Part shown: positions 62,592-64,000 of the stretch, in pieces
How positions within the stretch are numbered: position 1 is the first letter of the stretch
How the letters are laid out: every line of letters starts with the position of its first letter
Source: CAVOKN01 sp963696505
GTDB taxonomy: Bacteria; Pseudomonadota; Gammaproteobacteria; Burkholderiales; Rhodocyclaceae
Length of the DNA stretch: 64,000 bases
Reading direction: 5' to 3'
Assembly (NCBI GenBank): GCA_963696505.1
Contig: CAVOKN010000023.1
Span: forward strand, 282,199 to 346,198
The notes under the pieces: generated by a model
Database searches by the model: none
Told to the model about the DNA's origin: nothing
The model's input: the letters and a program-made list of their open reading frames with translations, nothing else
Position numbers and translations under genes: made by a program

Positions 62592-62680
62592 GTAGGGCGG
62601 GCCATGCCCGCCGATTCAACCGCCGGTGCGCACGGCGCACCCCACCGCCCCGGCACCCCGTAGGGCGGGCCATGCCCGCC
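62592..62680. repeat. second BIME-like REP cluster
   Basis: GGGCGGGCCATGCCCGCC (62595-62612), GGTGCGCACGGCGCACC (62625-62641), GGGCGGGCCATGCCCGCC (62663-62680): the same order and nearly the same spacing as at 55531-55619. Another single GGTGCGCACGGCGCACC is at 57404-57420. Confidence 0.9.
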
Positions 62681-62688
62681 GATCCAAC

Positions 62689-63423
62689 TCAACGAGGAAT
62701 GTTCGCCGCATCGGGCGGCGTCACCCCCATGAGCGCATCTACCTCCTCTTGCGACAACGGCCGTGGGTGCATGCCGTCCCCCGGCTGATCAGCGCCTGAA
62801 CCGGGATGCATAGGTACCCCTGTTTGGGCGCTTTCGTTCGCCGACTTCCGTGCAAGATTGCTTGGCCTCTGTGCCTCGACCGCCCCATCTCCCGATGAAT
62901 GCTCCCGATTGGACGCTGGAGCTCGCGGCGGCTGAACGGCGGCTACCTCGCCGTCGTGGTTGATGCCAACACCTGCCGGGGCCGGGTCAGCAGATGCGGG
63001 AGAGCGACTTTCGAATCCCTGGGCGGGCACAGTGTCTCGTGTCGCCGCGGCGGTGCCGCCAGGCGCCACAGCATCCAGGTGAATCGGCGCAGGTGCTCCA
63101 GTGGGCCCTTGGCTGCTGGGGATCTTTCCCAAGAGGCCGGCGGAGCCGCTATCGGCCCCGTATTTTCCGTCCGCGATCGCGTTGGCCTGCGTGCCGGGGG
63201 AAATTGTCCGCGACCAAGCTGTCTCCCCCGGCGCCTGCATCGCGGCCGGGCCGCTGGCCATGCCAGTGGGCTCGCGCATCCCCGCAGCGCGATCGAGAGC
63301 GGACAAGACGAGCACCATCCAGAGTAGGGCCCGCACGATGCCGGAAAACCTGCCAAGGAGCGACCCACCGCCAAGGCGGCCGGTCGCTTCGCTCGCTGGT
63401 ATCGACTGGGTCGAGCAAGTCAT
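62689..63423 (-). CDS. membrane-anchored disordered protein with FliM-like C-terminal peptide
   Basis: From ATG at 63423: one hydrophobic segment (GIVRALLWMVLVLSALDRAAG) near the N-terminus, then about 170 residues rich in Gly, Ala, Pro and Ser, ending in PLSQEEVDALMGVTPP. That peptide resembles the N-terminal CheY-binding sequence of FliM (LSQxEIDALL). No family is recognised and coding status is moderate; the composition could also be fortuitous in GC-rich DNA. Confidence 0.45.
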   Translation of the reverse strand: MTCSTQSIPASEATGRLGGGSLLGRFSGIVRALLWMVLVLSALDRAAGMREPTGMASGPAAMQAPGETAWSRTISPGTQANAIADGKYGADSGSAGLLGKIPSSQGPTGAPAPIHLDAVAPGGTAAATRDTVPAQGFESRSPASADPAPAGVGINHDGEVAAVQPPRAPASNREHSSGDGAVEAQRPSNLARKSANESAQTGVPMHPGSGADQPGDGMHPRPLSQEEVDALMGVTPPDAANIPR

Positions 63424-64000
63424 CGGCAAGTCCGCATCGGTGGGCGAGTCGCTTCGTACCCAGGTGCAACGACGACTATCGGCTTAGGGGCAACCGCGAC
63501 TTGAGCCCGGCGCAGCGCCACGATGGACGCGATCACAAGATCCCCGCACGCCGTCACGAGCTGTTTCTCCAAGCCCGCGACCGCCATTCCGGCCGCCGGC
63601 CGCGAACTCCCAACAAGTGGTTGCACGAATCGGGTGACAACCATCATGACACGCCCCGTTGCGTTGGACGCCGACTTGCCACGCGGCGCTCCCCCGCGCC
63701 TGACTCTCGTGTCCGAGCGGTTCCGACTGCCTCGCCACGGCCGATGCCTGGCCTTCCCTTCCGCCGCAGCATGCGAAACTCGATGCGAGACGGCCCCCCC
63801 CATCGAACACCGCCGTCCGTGGGGCAAGCCGCCAGGCCAGCCGCCCCCCAACTCAACGCAATTGTACGGATGTCGCAAGGCATCCCCTCGCACGGCTCGC
63901 GGAAAAAGGGCGAGGGTGAGGGACGCCTTCGAGCACCCGAACTCGGTTGCAGGGGCGTGCCGGGCCGCGCTCGCTGCAGCCCTCGTCCGACAGATCCGGT
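63424..64000. other. right edge of window, no supported gene
   Basis: A minus-strand frame (63420-63893) overlaps the previous start by ATGA and includes RVMMVVTRFVQPLVGSS, but its amino-terminal half is typical of GC-rich shadow reading. I leave it unassigned. Confidence 0.35.

Noticed and set aside
63420..63893. 157-codon minus-strand frame at the right edge
   Set aside because: ATGA overlap with the next start is suggestive, but the first half looks like shadow sequence and no ribosome-binding site is visible.

Overview
The window is a GC-rich chromosomal segment. Its gene families and neighbourhoods (glpK/alaS, mnmA with a Nudix gene, DUF3482/DUF2868 pair, waaF, ilvE, fused isobutyryl-CoA mutase, a liv transporter bracketed by CoA ligases) fit a betaproteobacterium, probably of the Rhodocyclales (Azoarcus/Thauera-like). 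That placement is inferred from gene content only.

Layout. 0-16.4 kb is mostly housekeeping: glycerol kinase, alanyl-tRNA synthetase, an EAL-HDOD regulator, phosphomannomutase/phosphoglucomutase, a YheT hydrolase, a heptosyltransferase fused to an NTF2-like domain, a zinc-finger protein, IlvE, a Nudix hydrolase, MnmA and a GTPase/DUF2868 pair. 16.4-27.9 kb is a damaged [NiFe]-hydrogenase locus on the minus strand: Tat-exported small subunit, large subunit, a very large secreted protein with one CxxCH heme motif, PKD and cadherin-like repeats and an Asp-rich metal-binding segment, a small secreted protein, then an intact IS605-type element (tnpA/tnpB) and the maturation protease. Six frameshifts fall in the first three genes. 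A HAMP/receiver-like membrane protein lies upstream.

28.2-46.8 kb is short- and branched-chain acyl-CoA metabolism: IcmF, 3-hydroxyacyl-CoA dehydrogenase, a long-chain-type acyl-CoA ligase, a complete five-component branched-chain amino-acid-type ABC transporter and a PaaK-like ligase, followed by an M23 peptidase, an exported methyltransferase-like protein and a single-Cache protein. Two small toxin-antitoxin-like pairs are interleaved.

46.8-64 kb is accessory DNA. It holds an effector-type locus (adaptor, HExxH metallopeptidase, lipoprotein) whose adaptor gene is split by an ISAs1 element with a perfect 10-bp target duplication, a second ISAs1 copy with its own 10-bp duplication, an aldo/keto reductase, a CoA-transferase and AEC permease, HipBA, a decayed HepT/MntA pair, PrlF/YhaV, an ISL3 transposase, a Fic protein lacking the motif histidine, and DUF4351 tails.

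Two families of intergenic repeats recur: heptamer arrays that often occur as a forward array followed by its reverse complement, and REP/BIME palindromes. In two places REP-like DNA is read as an N-terminal extension of a secreted protein. The most unusual content is the hydrogenase operon with its heme/PKD/metal-binding giant, and the maturation-protease ORF whose two ends are both made of mobile-element sequence.
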